DNA of 25,157 nt. Source: CAZIQY01 sp964541605 (GTDB lineage: Bacteria; Desulfobacterota; Syntrophia; Syntrophales; UBA2185). The stretch lies in the NCBI GenBank assembly GCA_964541605.1, contig CAZIQY010000037.1, forward strand, positions 1 to 25,157, given 5' to 3'. The translations under genes were made by a program, and so were the position numbers. How positions within the stretch are numbered: position 1 is the stretch's first letter; each line of letters starts with the position of its first letter. Below are positions 15,317-23,674 of the stretch, one piece after another. The notes under the pieces are model-generated. The model saw only the letters and a program-made list of their open reading frames with translations, ran no database searches and was not told the origin of the DNA.

Positions 15317-16429
15317 ATGTCACAGCCCATTCAAACAATTTTCTGGAAAGACGACGCCGTGGTCATGATCGACCAGAATGCCCTCCCCCTTGAGGAAAAA
15401 TATCTCATCTGTCGTGATTATCGGGAAGTTGTTGCGGCCATTAAAGATTTGACGATTCGGGGCGCCCCGGCCATCGGGGTCGCCGCAGCGATGGGGATCG
15501 CTCTCGGCACGCTTCATCTTTGCCCGGCCTCTCAGAAGGCATTCAGGACGTCTTTTGATGACATCTGTGCGCAATTCTCCCGGACGCGACCCACAGCGAG
15601 AAACCTCTTCTGGGGCATAGAGCGGATGAAGCGGTGTTTCGAAGCCGATCTTTCGTCCGTGGACAATAGCCTTGATGCGATCAAACAGTCTCTCATCAAC
15701 GAAGCCGTCCGTATCTGTGAAGAGGATATTGCCGTTAATCGGAAAATAGGCGTCAATGGAAGGTCTCTGATTCAGAACGGGGACAACATTCTTACCCACT
15801 GCAATGCCGGCGCCCTGGCGACAGCCGGATATGGAACGGCGCTGGGGGTGATCAGGGCGGCCTTTGAAGAGGGAAAAAAGATCCATGTCTTTGTCGATGA
15901 AACGAGACCGGTCCTTCAGGGAGCACGGCTGACAACATGGGAGTTGATGAAGGAAAACATTCACGCAACCCTGATCACGGACAGCATGGCGGGTTTCCTG
16001 ATGAAACAGGGGAAAATCAGCAAGATCATCGTCGGATCGGATCGAATTGCCGCCAACGGGGATGCTGCCAACAAGATCGGCACCTATTCCCTTGCCGTTC
16101 TCGCTGGAGCACATCAGATTCCGTTTTATATCGCGGCGCCGTTGTCCACGATAGACATATCCATTCAAAGCGGCGAAGAAATACCCATAGAAGAGAGAAA
16201 TGCGGAAGAAGTAACAACGTTTCGCGGCGTTATAACGGCGCCGGAGGGATTTCCGGTCTATAATCCCGCCTTCGATGTGACACCGCACCATTACATCACC
16301 GCCATCATTACGGAAGCGGGGGTGGCGACTCCGCCATTTCAAAAGCACATTAGAGAGCTTTTCGAATCCGGTAATGGTGACGGCCCCGTAAAAAGTTGTC
16401 ATTCCCGCGGAGGCGGGAATCCAGAGTAA
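15317..16429 (+). CDS. mtnA: Methylthioribose-1-phosphate isomerase with repeat-encoded tail
   Basis: Isomerises 5-methylthioribose-1-phosphate (or 5-deoxyribose-1-phosphate) to the ribulose form in methionine salvage or related shunts. The frame has 370 residues. Homology-like content ends near residue 353 (TPPFQKHIRELF). Cys162 in THCNAGALAT and Asp242 in GSDRIAANGD are the catalytic pair of MtnA, which separates it from eIF2B subunits. The tail GPVKSCHSRGGGNPE is encoded by the dispersed repeat at 16386-16503, so the original stop has been replaced. No ribosome-binding site is obvious, so translation is probably coupled to gatB. No mtnK, mtnB or mtnP lies here; the adjacent HAD phosphatase might share the pathway (inference). 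Confidence 0.93.
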   Translation: MSQPIQTIFWKDDAVVMIDQNALPLEEKYLICRDYREVVAAIKDLTIRGAPAIGVAAAMGIALGTLHLCPASQKAFRTSFDDICAQFSRTRPTARNLFWGIERMKRCFEADLSSVDNSLDAIKQSLINEAVRICEEDIAVNRKIGVNGRSLIQNGDNILTHCNAGALATAGYGTALGVIRAAFEEGKKIHVFVDETRPVLQGARLTTWELMKENIHATLITDSMAGFLMKQGKISKIIVGSDRIAANGDAANKIGTYSLAVLAGAHQIPFYIAAPLSTIDISIQSGEEIPIEERNAEEVTTFRGVITAPEGFPVYNPAFDVTPHHYITAIITEAGVATPPFQKHIRELFESGNGDGPVKSCHSRGGGNPE

Positions 16430-16503
16430 ATGTAACTACTTGAAAGAACTGGATTCCGGATCAAGTCCGGAATGACATAACAGGTGTTTTTGACTTTTTG
16501 CAA
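16386..16503. repeat. Dispersed MITE-like palindromic repeat, copy 2 (inverted)
   Basis: Reverse complement of the same element as at 2504-2641. Shared blocks include TCATTCCGGACTTGATCCGG and GGATTCCCGC with near-identical spacing, and even the connecting stretch AGTAGT-ACATTTA is conserved. Imperfect ends CCGTAAAAAGT and ACTTTTTGCA face inward. The copy overlaps the last 44 bases of the mtnA frame and fills most of the 110-bp gap to the HAD gene. Confidence 0.8.
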
Positions 16504-16539
16504 GTTCAGCAATAATAAAGGTTTCAGGGCAAGAAAGTA

Positions 16540-17154
16540 ATGCAAAAACTGTTTCTGTTTGATTTTGACGGCGTCATCGTTGATTCCCTAGAGGTGTATG
16601 AGCGCAGGGTGAAGCTGTGCCTTGAAAAAATCGGGAATCCCCTTGTTCAGAGCCGGGCGGATTTTCTTGCGCTCTTCGAAGACAATTTTTACGAGGCTAT
16701 CGTAAAGAAGGGCGTTGACCTTGCGGAATTCATGGATGTATTAAACGGAATGCCCATGCAGGACGATTATGATCAGATGTTGCCGTTTGCGCCCATGTTG
16801 CCAGTCCTGGAAGAGCTTAAAAAAGAGAATATCCTTGAGGTTATTTCCTCCAATTTGTCGAGTGTCATTTATACGCTCCTGTCGCGGTACAACTTTAACG
16901 GCTGCTTCCGGGAGATTCTGGGCGCCGATTCCGGTTTCAGCAAGCAGGAGAAAATACGCCATGCCATGGATCTGTTCCGGATGGACAGGGACAGAACCTA
17001 CTACATCGGGGATACCACCGGAGATATCAAGGAAGCCCGTTTGGCGGGGGTCAGAACGGTTGCCGTGACCTGGGGCTGGCATACCAGAGAGATGTTTGAA
17101 GAGGTCAGGCCGGATTATCTCGTCGACACACCCCAGACCTTGCTGAAGATTTAA
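16540..17154 (+). CDS. HAD-superfamily phosphatase (phosphoglycolate phosphatase-like)
   Basis: A cytoplasmic phosphohydrolase of 204 residues. Motif I DFDGVIVDS gives nucleophile Asp8 and acid/base Asp10. A helical cap covers about 20-85, motif II is the Ser in VISSNLS, motif III the Lys in SKQEKI, and motif IV GDTTGDIKEA binds Mg. The cap type and sequence resemble Gph/PpaX-like proteins, but the substrate cannot be read from sequence. It begins 36 bp after the dispersed repeat with only a weak AGGG upstream, and ends at a strong bidirectional terminator. Confidence 0.88.
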   Translation: MQKLFLFDFDGVIVDSLEVYERRVKLCLEKIGNPLVQSRADFLALFEDNFYEAIVKKGVDLAEFMDVLNGMPMQDDYDQMLPFAPMLPVLEELKKENILEVISSNLSSVIYTLLSRYNFNGCFREILGADSGFSKQEKIRHAMDLFRMDRDRTYYIGDTTGDIKEARLAGVRTVAVTWGWHTREMFEEVRPDYLVDTPQTLLKI

Positions 17155-17159
17155 AGGAG

Positions 17160-17218
17160 AAAATAGGGAAAGCGCCCATTTTTTAAGCCTCTGAAAAAAT
17201 GGGCGCTTTCCCTATTTT
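17160..17218. terminator. Perfect bidirectional terminator
   Basis: An inverted repeat with a 25-bp perfect stem (17160-17184 and 17194-17218) and a 9-base loop. The core GGGAAAGCGCCC is flanked by A and T runs on both sides, so either strand gives a stem ending in a U tract. It separates the convergent HAD and zinc-ribbon genes; its 3' arm reaches the stop codon of the zinc-ribbon gene (17217-17219). Confidence 0.95.
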
Positions 17219-17708
17219 AGAGATCGTAGAGTTTTTCGTCCACGATAGGCTTCGTCCGCCTGCCGCCCTTTTTCGCCTTCGGTCCCAGAAGAAACGGTTC
17301 TTCCCCCTCCAGCAAATCCCCCATTTCCGCTTCGATTTTTTCGGGGTCTTCGCCGCGCTCCATGCGGCTCAGCGCCTCTTCCATACCCGGCCCCAGGTTC
17401 AGACCTGTCGCGTCGGACAGTTTCCTCATCAGCATGGCCGCCTGCCGGGGGTCCTCCTCGTTGATCTTGTCCGCTTCGCTGGCCAGCATGGACATGGCTT
17501 TTTCCATTTTCGCTTCGTCGATGGGAGGCATATCGTCATCGGCGGATTCTTCCTTCCCTCTCGAAATCTTTGAAAAAATGGACATCTGACGTTTTAATTT
17601 AACTGTTTTGCACGATGGGCATCGGGGAGTCTTTTCCGTGTTGACGGTTCCGGAGAAGAAATTATAGATCGTATTGCATTTATGACAATAAAATTCGTAG
17701 ATTGGCAT
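17217..17708 (-). CDS. FmdB-type zinc-ribbon protein
   Basis: 163 residues. The N-terminal 42 form an FmdB-family putative regulatory domain: MPIYEFYCHKC with Cys8 and Cys11, and CPSC with Cys30 and Cys33, giving one zinc ribbon. The rest is acidic and helical (EAKMEKAMSMLASEADKINEEDPRQAAMLMRKL type sequence, quoted only in part elsewhere), with a Gly/Glu-rich segment and a basic KAKKGGRRTK stretch. Deltaproteobacteria often carry such longer FmdB proteins, and their function is unknown. It is monocistronic or first of its own unit, 74 bp upstream of which the M48 protease gene ends on the same strand. Confidence 0.85.
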   Translation of the reverse strand: MPIYEFYCHKCNTIYNFFSGTVNTEKTPRCPSCKTVKLKRQMSIFSKISRGKEESADDDMPPIDEAKMEKAMSMLASEADKINEEDPRQAAMLMRKLSDATGLNLGPGMEEALSRMERGEDPEKIEAEMGDLLEGEEPFLLGPKAKKGGRRTKPIVDEKLYDL

Positions 17709-17782
17709 TTATACATCCCTCTTACGTATTTTCTCGGGTGCTCATAATGTAATGATTTCACCATTAAAATCAAGAATCTTTT

Positions 17783-19051
17783 TTAAAATGTTTTCGTCTC
17801 TTCCATCTGCTGGAGCCGGGCGATGCGTTCCGTCAGGGGAGGATGGGAATAATAAAACCAGGCATAAAACAGGTGGGGATGCAGGTTTGCAAGATTGTTC
17901 TTCGCAAGGCGTTTCAGGGCGCCGGCCATCGGTATCGCCGTCCCCATGAGATCAAAGCTGAAATCGTCCGCCTCCTTTTCGAATTTTCTCATGACCACCG
18001 ACCCCAGAGGGGTGAGGAAGTAGGCGAGGGGGCCGAGGAGGGCAGCCAGCAGCAGAAGGCCGACGTAAGGGATGGTTTGTTCAAAGCCGAAGGTGTGATA
18101 CAGAAGCGGCCAGTCTGAAAGACGATAGATCAGGTAGAAGACGGCAAGTGCTGCTGTTTCCGTGAAAACAAGTTGCTTCAGGATGTGCCGCTTTTTCCAG
18201 TGGCCGACTTCATGGGCCAGAATAGAAAGAATTTCGTCGGATGAGTGGGAGGACAGCAGGGTATCGTAAAGGACAATGCGCTTCGTTTTCCCCAAACCGG
18301 TGAAGTAGGCGTTGGTGTGCCGGCTCCGCTTGCCTGCGTCGATCTGGTAAACGCCTTCCGTTTTCAGTCCCACTTTCGCCATCAGATTTACGATTGCCTC
18401 TTTCAGGGTCTCGTCTTTGACCGGTTCGAATTTGTTAAACAGAGGCGCGATCAGCACGGGATAGAGCCAGACCATGAGCAACTGAAATGCGGAGAAGAAA
18501 AGCCATACCCAGAGCCACCAGGTCGTCCTTGCATAATGGATCAGGGATAGAAAGGCGCCGAGGAGAATCCCCATCATAATCGCAGATATGAACAGACCTT
18601 TAATGAAATCCGCGATCCATAATCTCAGGGTGATCGTGCTGAACCCGTATTTCTTCTCGATGACGAAAGTGCTGTACAGGCTGAAAGGGATATTCAAAAT
18701 CCCGCTGATGAGGGCAAGGATACCGAAAAAGATCAGTCCCGACAGGATGAAATGTAGCTTCCAGCAAAGAATGATGCCGACAAGCCAGGGGAGAAACCCG
18801 CTCAGGAGGATCATGAGCGTTATCACATCGTCAAAAACGTGTTCGATGGAACCGAAACGGGAAGATTCCGCCGTGTAGTCCGACATCCGGGAGAGGGTGG
18901 CTTCGTCGATATCTCCCTTGAAGACCTCAGGAACCTCGTGACCGTGCCGGCGGAGATGCCTGACATTGATCTGCATCAACGTCCACCGGAAGATGGAACA
19001 GGTAAAAAATGTCACGATAAAACCGATTAAAAGGATATTCCAATGAATCAT
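17783..19051 (-). CDS. M48 family (Ste24-like) membrane zinc protease
   Basis: An integral inner-membrane metalloprotease of 422 residues, the size of CAAX prenyl protease 1/Ste24 relatives. Several hydrophobic segments occur in the first 200 residues and two more follow the active site. The zinc motif is HEVGH (280-284, in LAHEVGHWKKRH), and Glu360 in EKEADDF is the third ligand. The DAGKRSRHTNAYFTG block before it is typical of Ste24. Bacterial members are thought to act in membrane protein quality control; a prenylated substrate is not expected. The start codon overlaps the end of the MFS gene by four bases, so the two are cotranscribed. Confidence 0.93.
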   Translation of the reverse strand: MIHWNILLIGFIVTFFTCSIFRWTLMQINVRHLRRHGHEVPEVFKGDIDEATLSRMSDYTAESSRFGSIEHVFDDVITLMILLSGFLPWLVGIILCWKLHFILSGLIFFGILALISGILNIPFSLYSTFVIEKKYGFSTITLRLWIADFIKGLFISAIMMGILLGAFLSLIHYARTTWWLWVWLFFSAFQLLMVWLYPVLIAPLFNKFEPVKDETLKEAIVNLMAKVGLKTEGVYQIDAGKRSRHTNAYFTGLGKTKRIVLYDTLLSSHSSDEILSILAHEVGHWKKRHILKQLVFTETAALAVFYLIYRLSDWPLLYHTFGFEQTIPYVGLLLLAALLGPLAYFLTPLGSVVMRKFEKEADDFSFDLMGTAIPMAGALKRLAKNNLANLHPHLFYAWFYYSHPPLTERIARLQQMEETKTF

Positions 19052-20262
19052 GTAAGTGCCTCTTTTAAATGATTGCCCCCCCGTCTTTCGTTTACGAACA
19101 GGAGAATGACGGATGCCGTAACGGTCAAAACCAGAGAGAGATAAAAGGGTGCATTCATATAGATCGTGTCCCAGAGGAGGCCGGCAATGAACGATGCAGG
19201 AAGGGCACAGAGACCGATCACCATCTGAAATCCGCCGAGGCCGCTGGCGCGGTAATCTTCCGGAGCGAGTTCAGAAACAAATGTCTTCTGAACGGTATCG
19301 ATGGCGCCTTTATGCAACCCGTAGAGGACAAAGCTCAGCACGATCGCCAGGTAGTGCTCAACAAAGATAAAGATCAGACACACCCCTCCCCAGAGGATAA
19401 AGGACACCGCCATGAGAGCTTTTCGCCCGATCCTGTCTGAAAGTTTACCGAATGGAAGAGAAGAAATAGCCGCAACGGCCGTAAAAACAAGATAAAGAAC
19501 GGGAACAAAAACAATCTGGAAACCCAGTTTCTTCGCGTAAATCAGCAAAAAGGAATAGCTGAAAGAACCCAGGGCAAAAATGGCGCTTACGCCCAGAAAC
19601 AGCTTGAAGTTCCGGTCAAAATCTCTCAGCCGAATCCCCTGGTAAAGCTTTTTATCAGCCGGCTTCTTTTCTTTTCCAAGAGATAAAATGAGTCCGGCGG
19701 CAGCGATGGAAGGCAGGGCGGCCAGTAGAAAAAGCCTTTCATAACCCAGGAGTTCAACAAAAAAGATGCAGATCAGGATGCCGCAGACGGCGCCCAGATT
19801 GTCCATCGTTCTTAAAAATCCAAAGTTTCCCCCCCGGTTTTCATGGGTGGAAAGGTCTGCGATGATGGCGTCCCGGGGAGCGCTGCGTATCTTTCCCGCC
19901 CGATCCAAAACCCTGAAAGGAACAAGATGCTGCCAGGTTGTCGAAAAAGCATAACCGATCCTTGACAGAGAGGCGCAGAGGTAACCCAGCCAGACGAACA
20001 CCTTGCGTTTTCTGATCCGGTCGGAGACATAGCCGGAAGCGGCCTGCGATATGGACACAATGGCCTCTCCCAGACCATCGATAAAACCCAGAACCGTCAT
20101 ATTGGCGCCCAGGGAGGTTACGAACAAAGGCCAGATCGGGTAGATCATATCGGAGCCGAGGTCGTTCAGAAAACTGGCGAAGGCGTACTTTCTGATGGTT
20201 TTTTTTGATTCTTGATCTTTCATGAGGTCTTTTTGAATCCGAACAAAATGAAGGCCCCTCAT
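19048..20262 (-). CDS. Major facilitator superfamily transporter
   Basis: An inner-membrane transporter with about 12 hydrophobic segments. The MFS loop 2-3 signature appears as GYVSDRIRKRK, and its second-half counterpart as GKLSDRIGRKA. I choose the ATG at 20262 (404 aa), which has GAGG six bases upstream. A TTG at 20274 and an ATG at 20223 are alternatives, and the conserved part begins near the latter. The opening block FASFLNDLGSDMIYPIWP is characteristic of a subgroup often annotated simply as MFS transporter; the substrate is unknown. It is translationally coupled to the downstream protease by an ATGA overlap. Confidence 0.9.
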   Translation of the reverse strand: MRGLHFVRIQKDLMKDQESKKTIRKYAFASFLNDLGSDMIYPIWPLFVTSLGANMTVLGFIDGLGEAIVSISQAASGYVSDRIRKRKVFVWLGYLCASLSRIGYAFSTTWQHLVPFRVLDRAGKIRSAPRDAIIADLSTHENRGGNFGFLRTMDNLGAVCGILICIFFVELLGYERLFLLAALPSIAAAGLILSLGKEKKPADKKLYQGIRLRDFDRNFKLFLGVSAIFALGSFSYSFLLIYAKKLGFQIVFVPVLYLVFTAVAAISSLPFGKLSDRIGRKALMAVSFILWGGVCLIFIFVEHYLAIVLSFVLYGLHKGAIDTVQKTFVSELAPEDYRASGLGGFQMVIGLCALPASFIAGLLWDTIYMNAPFYLSLVLTVTASVILLFVNERRGGNHLKEALT

Positions 20263-20323
20263 GGGGAGCCTCAAGTGTGGTTATCGGCTGCGAAAATCGA
20301 ATATAGATAAATATTTCAATAGC

Positions 20324-20842
20324 TTACAATTTTACAATTTTACCAGTATGTTTATCCATCTCCAGGAGGGCTTCTTCAGCTGTGTCAACGGTGGTAAAAT
20401 CGTAATCTCCCGGAAGGTTAAATGGTGGGGCGTGGAGACTGATCACCGGCGTTCCGCTGCGGAGGGCGAGGGCCATCTCTGAAAGCGTCCCGGGACCGCC
20501 GCACAGGGCGATCATGACATGGGGGGTCTTGGCATTGATCACATTCCTGGCGTCGGACATGCCCGTGTATATAGGTATATCAACATATTCATTGGGATAT
20601 TTTTCCAGGAGGTGCCTCCTGTCGTTGGGTAAAATCCCGATGACGAGGCCGCCCGCCCGGTAAGCGCCTTCGGAAGCCGCCCTCATCACGCCGGGTCCCC
20701 CTCCGGTCAACAAGGCATGACCGCGCATGGCGATACCCTCGCCCAGACGCCGGGCGTCTTCCATAACGTCGGGCGATTCGTCATTGTGGCTTCCCATCAC
20801 GCCGATAATAAGGGGTTTTCGAGCAACCGTTATTGATTTCAT
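20324..20842 (-). CDS. SLOG-fold protein, TIGR00725 / LOG-like family
   Basis: A 172-residue Rossmann-like nucleotide-binding protein. Motifs are an N-terminal PLIIGVMGSHN, GHALLTGGGPGVMRAASEGA, and the family loop ALCGGPGTLSEMALAL, equivalent to PGGxGTxxE of lysine-decarboxylase-like (LOG) phosphoribohydrolases. TIGR00725-type proteins lack a proven role. The Cys in place of the first Pro of the loop (CGGPGT) distinguishes it from true cytokinin-activating LOG enzymes. An AAAGGAG site precedes the ATG. It is divergent from the metallo-hydrolase gene, with 74 bp between the starts. Confidence 0.85.
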   Translation of the reverse strand: MKSITVARKPLIIGVMGSHNDESPDVMEDARRLGEGIAMRGHALLTGGGPGVMRAASEGAYRAGGLVIGILPNDRRHLLEKYPNEYVDIPIYTGMSDARNVINAKTPHVMIALCGGPGTLSEMALALRSGTPVISLHAPPFNLPGDYDFTTVDTAEEALLEMDKHTGKIVKL

Positions 20843-20916
20843 TGGAGCTCCTTTCTTTATCGTTCCGGTATTGAATTATCAGAAACAATCGTATAAGGTC
20901 AATGTAAAAGAGGAAA

Positions 20917-21918
20917 ATGGCTGTAAAGGAGGCATTGAAGCCGTCGATGGAGAAGATTTTTGAAAATTTTTACATGATCACCCTGCCCATGCCCTTTCGG
21001 TTGAAGCATGTCCATGTATTTGCCCTGGTTCATGACAGCGGGGTGGCCTTGTTCGACACGGGGGTGAATTCCCCGGAGACGTTTCTGAAACTCGAAAGTT
21101 CCCTGAAGCAGATCGGGAGAACCATCCACGATATTGATCGGATCTATATCAGTCATTTCCATACGGATCATTGCGGCATCGCCGGCCGGATCAAAGAGAT
21201 ATCCGGAGCGGTCATTTATATGTCCCCGGTGGATGCAACACGCATTCACAGCGACCAGAAGGGGGATCTGAATGTGAAGCTCCTGAGAACGTTCTATCGC
21301 CATCACGGGCTTACAGAAAAGTCCATTGAAGGCCTTGTAAGACTCCTGAAATTTTTTCAAAAAGCCACGCTTCCCTTTCAGGCAGATCAACATCTGGAGG
21401 CACATGAATGTCAGACGTTGGGGGATAAAAAATTCGAAATCCTTCCGGCGCCGGGGCATACCCGGGGGCAGGTGTGCTTTTTCTTCCGCAATGAAGGAAT
21501 TCTCCTCTCCTGCGATCACGTGTTACCGCAGATTACCCCCAACCTCAGTCCCGATCCCTATTATCCGGGCTTTCGCCCCCTGCAGAGCTTTATAGAATCG
21601 TTGCAGGAGATGAAAAACCTGCCGGTCACCCGGGTATATCCGGCCCACGGAGACCCCTTCGCGGATTTAAAAGGTCGGATTGAGGAAATTATGGAACACC
21701 ATCGGGAAAGGAAAGGCCTAATCCTGGATTCCGTAACATCGGCTCCCAAAACGGCCTATCGGGTCTCACAGGATATCTTTGGAGAAACATTGCCGGAGTT
21801 CGATCAGTTCCTTGCCGTCAATGAAACCTACTCCCATCTCCTGGAATTGCAGGAAGAAGGTCTTGTCAGACAGGAACAAAAGGAACATCATCTTGTATAC
21901 AGGGCCGGAACTAACTAA
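20917..21918 (+). CDS. Metallo-beta-lactamase-fold hydrolase
   Basis: 333 residues with a complete binuclear metal site: HFHTDH (His80, His82, Asp84, His85), His181 in PGHTRG, Asp200 in CDHVL and His244 in YPAHGDP. The C-terminal 80 residues form a helical domain with a winged-helix look, as in LACTB2/glyoxalase-II-like hydrolases of this architecture. Probable hydrolysis of a thioester or ester, or a nuclease-like role as in LACTB2; the substrate is not readable. The ATG at 20917 has AAGAGG upstream. A second ATG ten codons in is possible, since the conserved region starts there. Confidence 0.9.
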   Translation: MAVKEALKPSMEKIFENFYMITLPMPFRLKHVHVFALVHDSGVALFDTGVNSPETFLKLESSLKQIGRTIHDIDRIYISHFHTDHCGIAGRIKEISGAVIYMSPVDATRIHSDQKGDLNVKLLRTFYRHHGLTEKSIEGLVRLLKFFQKATLPFQADQHLEAHECQTLGDKKFEILPAPGHTRGQVCFFFRNEGILLSCDHVLPQITPNLSPDPYYPGFRPLQSFIESLQEMKNLPVTRVYPAHGDPFADLKGRIEEIMEHHRERKGLILDSVTSAPKTAYRVSQDIFGETLPEFDQFLAVNETYSHLLELQEEGLVRQEQKEHHLVYRAGTN

Positions 21919-21949
21919 AATTCTTCACAGATTCAAATATCTCAGGGGT

Positions 21950-22585
21950 CTATCGGTTGATCAGATCCGCGGATAAACGGAAAGTGTCGGCTTCCATTTC
22001 GCTTGACGGGTATGGCTGTAGAATAGGCGACAGGGAGTTTTCGTCCTGAACGGCAGGATCGATCCAGAGAGACTCTTTCTCTTTTGGAACGATGACGGGC
22101 ATCCGGTGATGAATGGGGCGAATCAGGTCGTTCGGTTCCGTGGTTATGATCGTACAGGTGGCTATGGCCTTCCCCGCAGGCGATGTCCATGTCTCGTATA
22201 GCCCAGCGAAACCGAAAGTTCTCCCTGATTTGAGGCGGAAGAACACGGGAACCTTCTGATTCCCCCTCTTACGTGATTCATAAAACCCGTCTGCGACAAT
22301 CAGACAACGGCGCTTTTTAAAAGCATTCCTGAAACTTGGTTTTTCCGTCAGGGTCTCCGCCCGCGCGTTGATCAATCTGCTTCCCATGGACGGGTCTTTC
22401 GCCCAGGATGGAATCAGTCCCCAGCGGAAGCAGACGAGCCTGTTTATGCCTTCGTGAATCACAGCGGCGATCTGACGGCCCGGGCGGATATCGGGGTCCG
22501 GCCGGTAGTCGCAAACGATTTCCTGTATATCGAAGGCATCCGTCATGACGGACAGATCACTGATCAGAACAAAACGTCCGCACAT
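21950..22585 (-). CDS. yedK: SRAP-domain abasic-site-binding protein (YedK/HMCES)
   Basis: Forms a covalent thiazolidine cross-link with abasic sites in single-stranded DNA, protecting them during replication. The 211 residues begin MCGRF, so Cys2 becomes the N-terminal nucleophile after Met removal. Asn73 (LINARAE), Glu103 (DGFYES) and His160 (HHRMP) match E. coli YedK Asn75, Glu105 and His160. The usual FYEW is FYES here, next to the catalytic Glu; the effect is unknown. The ATG has GAGGGG upstream. No SOS-box was recognised. It converges with the hydrolase gene, with 31 bp between the stops. Confidence 0.94.
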   Translation of the reverse strand: MCGRFVLISDLSVMTDAFDIQEIVCDYRPDPDIRPGRQIAAVIHEGINRLVCFRWGLIPSWAKDPSMGSRLINARAETLTEKPSFRNAFKKRRCLIVADGFYESRKRGNQKVPVFFRLKSGRTFGFAGLYETWTSPAGKAIATCTIITTEPNDLIRPIHHRMPVIVPKEKESLWIDPAVQDENSLSPILQPYPSSEMEADTFRLSADLINR

Positions 22586-22680
22586 ACTTTTCCCCTCAGT
22601 GTTCTCACAGGTAACTTATTACTACTCCGACAATTCATGTTTTATGGTTCATCTGGTTGATGCATACTTCTCTCTCGTTA

Positions 22681-22702
22681 ACTACAACTGCTCAGTTGTA
22701 GT
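22681..22702. promoter_or_regulatory. Perfect inverted repeat upstream of the SRAP gene
   Basis: Ten bases, ACTACAACTG, are mirrored as CAGTTGTAGT around a two-base centre, followed by a further CAGTTGT at 22704-22710. There is no U tract on either side, so it is not a typical terminator. It lies about 96 bp before the SRAP start and 95 bp after the FRG stop. It could be an operator; no regulator can be assigned. The rest of the 211-bp interval 22586-22796 holds only a small AGCCC/GGGCT hairpin near the FRG end. Confidence 0.4.
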
Positions 22703-22796
22703 CAGTTGTCAGAATTGAGAATTACCGCGGATAAAAAGATAGGAACACTTGAGTCAGAGAGAGCCCGCAGTATGGGCTATTGGCTGCAATCGGTGT

Positions 22797-23648
22797 TTAT
22801 GCGTCTTTTGCCCCCAAGCCACCGTGTGAGATGTTATTTAGTTTTAAATGTCTGAATGCAAGTGTTTTTAAAAACGCCTCTTCGGATCGCAGGAGCTTGA
22901 AATGGTTGATGTCTTCTCGATCAAGAAATTGTAGAATTTTTATTCGTTCCGAGGACGGAAGAATATATTTTGTAAGAATGTCTTGACCATCCTCTACTTC
23001 TCCAAATACTTTTTCATGATCTGCAAATTCATGCTCCTTATTTTTAACTCTCGTTGCAACCGTGTAGCAAGATTCCTGGAGATTATGTCTTTCTATTTCA
23101 GTTTCATATTCTATTGAAGTGATTTGCGGCTTGCCATCCCACACATATTTATCGCCTGTGATTGAATCAACATATGTGAAAATAGCTACTTTATTAGTTT
23201 TTAAACAGTCACAAAATGCAAAAAAAGCTGCTATCAGCGGGGATCTGCTCCAATCTAAAAGTGGTGAAGGGAACCCATAGTGACGAAGATAAATCCAAAA
23301 TTCAAACATTCGAGACATCACCGCCATTTTATTTGGCCCCGGAATCCGAATAATAGCTTTATCAAAAGTAGCATCTATTTCATTTTCGATTTCCAGGATA
23401 GTGGGAAGTTGAATATTCTTAGGTATCCACAAGTTCTCCGAAGATTCGATTTCTGGCACACAATTAATCGCCAGCTGACAATATTCGCGAATAGTCCATT
23501 TACGTTTCGAGAATCTTTCAAGAGTCGGTTTTAGAGGCCATGTATCTTTGGATTGCCCGCGGAACAAAACGGTTGCATTATAATAACTTTTTATTTTGTC
23601 CACTTCAGCAAGGTATTGTTCCCAAGAATTAATTTCAATAACTTTCAT
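22797..23648 (-). CDS. FRG-domain protein
   Basis: 283 residues with an FRG domain (named for its Phe-Arg-Gly motif). VLFRGQSKDTWPLKPTLER lies at 27-45, and RHYGFPSPLLDWSRSPLIAA at 122-141, the second family block. The biochemical role of FRG is unproven; it occurs in mobile, accessory and some defence-related contexts. No signal peptide is seen, so it is probably cytoplasmic. Base composition is visibly A+T-richer than the ilv, gat and tat genes, which suggests recent acquisition. The start ATG at 23648 has only a weak AAGAAAA upstream and lies 26 bp after the TPR gene stop on the same strand, so the two could be one transcript. Confidence 0.85.
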   Translation of the reverse strand: MKVIEINSWEQYLAEVDKIKSYYNATVLFRGQSKDTWPLKPTLERFSKRKWTIREYCQLAINCVPEIESSENLWIPKNIQLPTILEIENEIDATFDKAIIRIPGPNKMAVMSRMFEFWIYLRHYGFPSPLLDWSRSPLIAAFFAFCDCLKTNKVAIFTYVDSITGDKYVWDGKPQITSIEYETEIERHNLQESCYTVATRVKNKEHEFADHEKVFGEVEDGQDILTKYILPSSERIKILQFLDREDINHFKLLRSEEAFLKTLAFRHLKLNNISHGGLGAKDA

Positions 23649-23674
23649 ATTTTCTTAAGTGAGCAAAATTATAT

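Noticed and set aside
15320..16402. A 360-codon minus-strand frame over mtnA
   Set aside because: Mirror of mtnA; MtnA has its catalytic Cys and Asp, and the antisense product looks random.
22763..22785. Small AGCCC/GGGCT hairpin after the FRG gene as a terminator
   Set aside because: Only a 5-bp stem, followed by CTCTCTCT rather than a U tract; too weak to list as a terminator.
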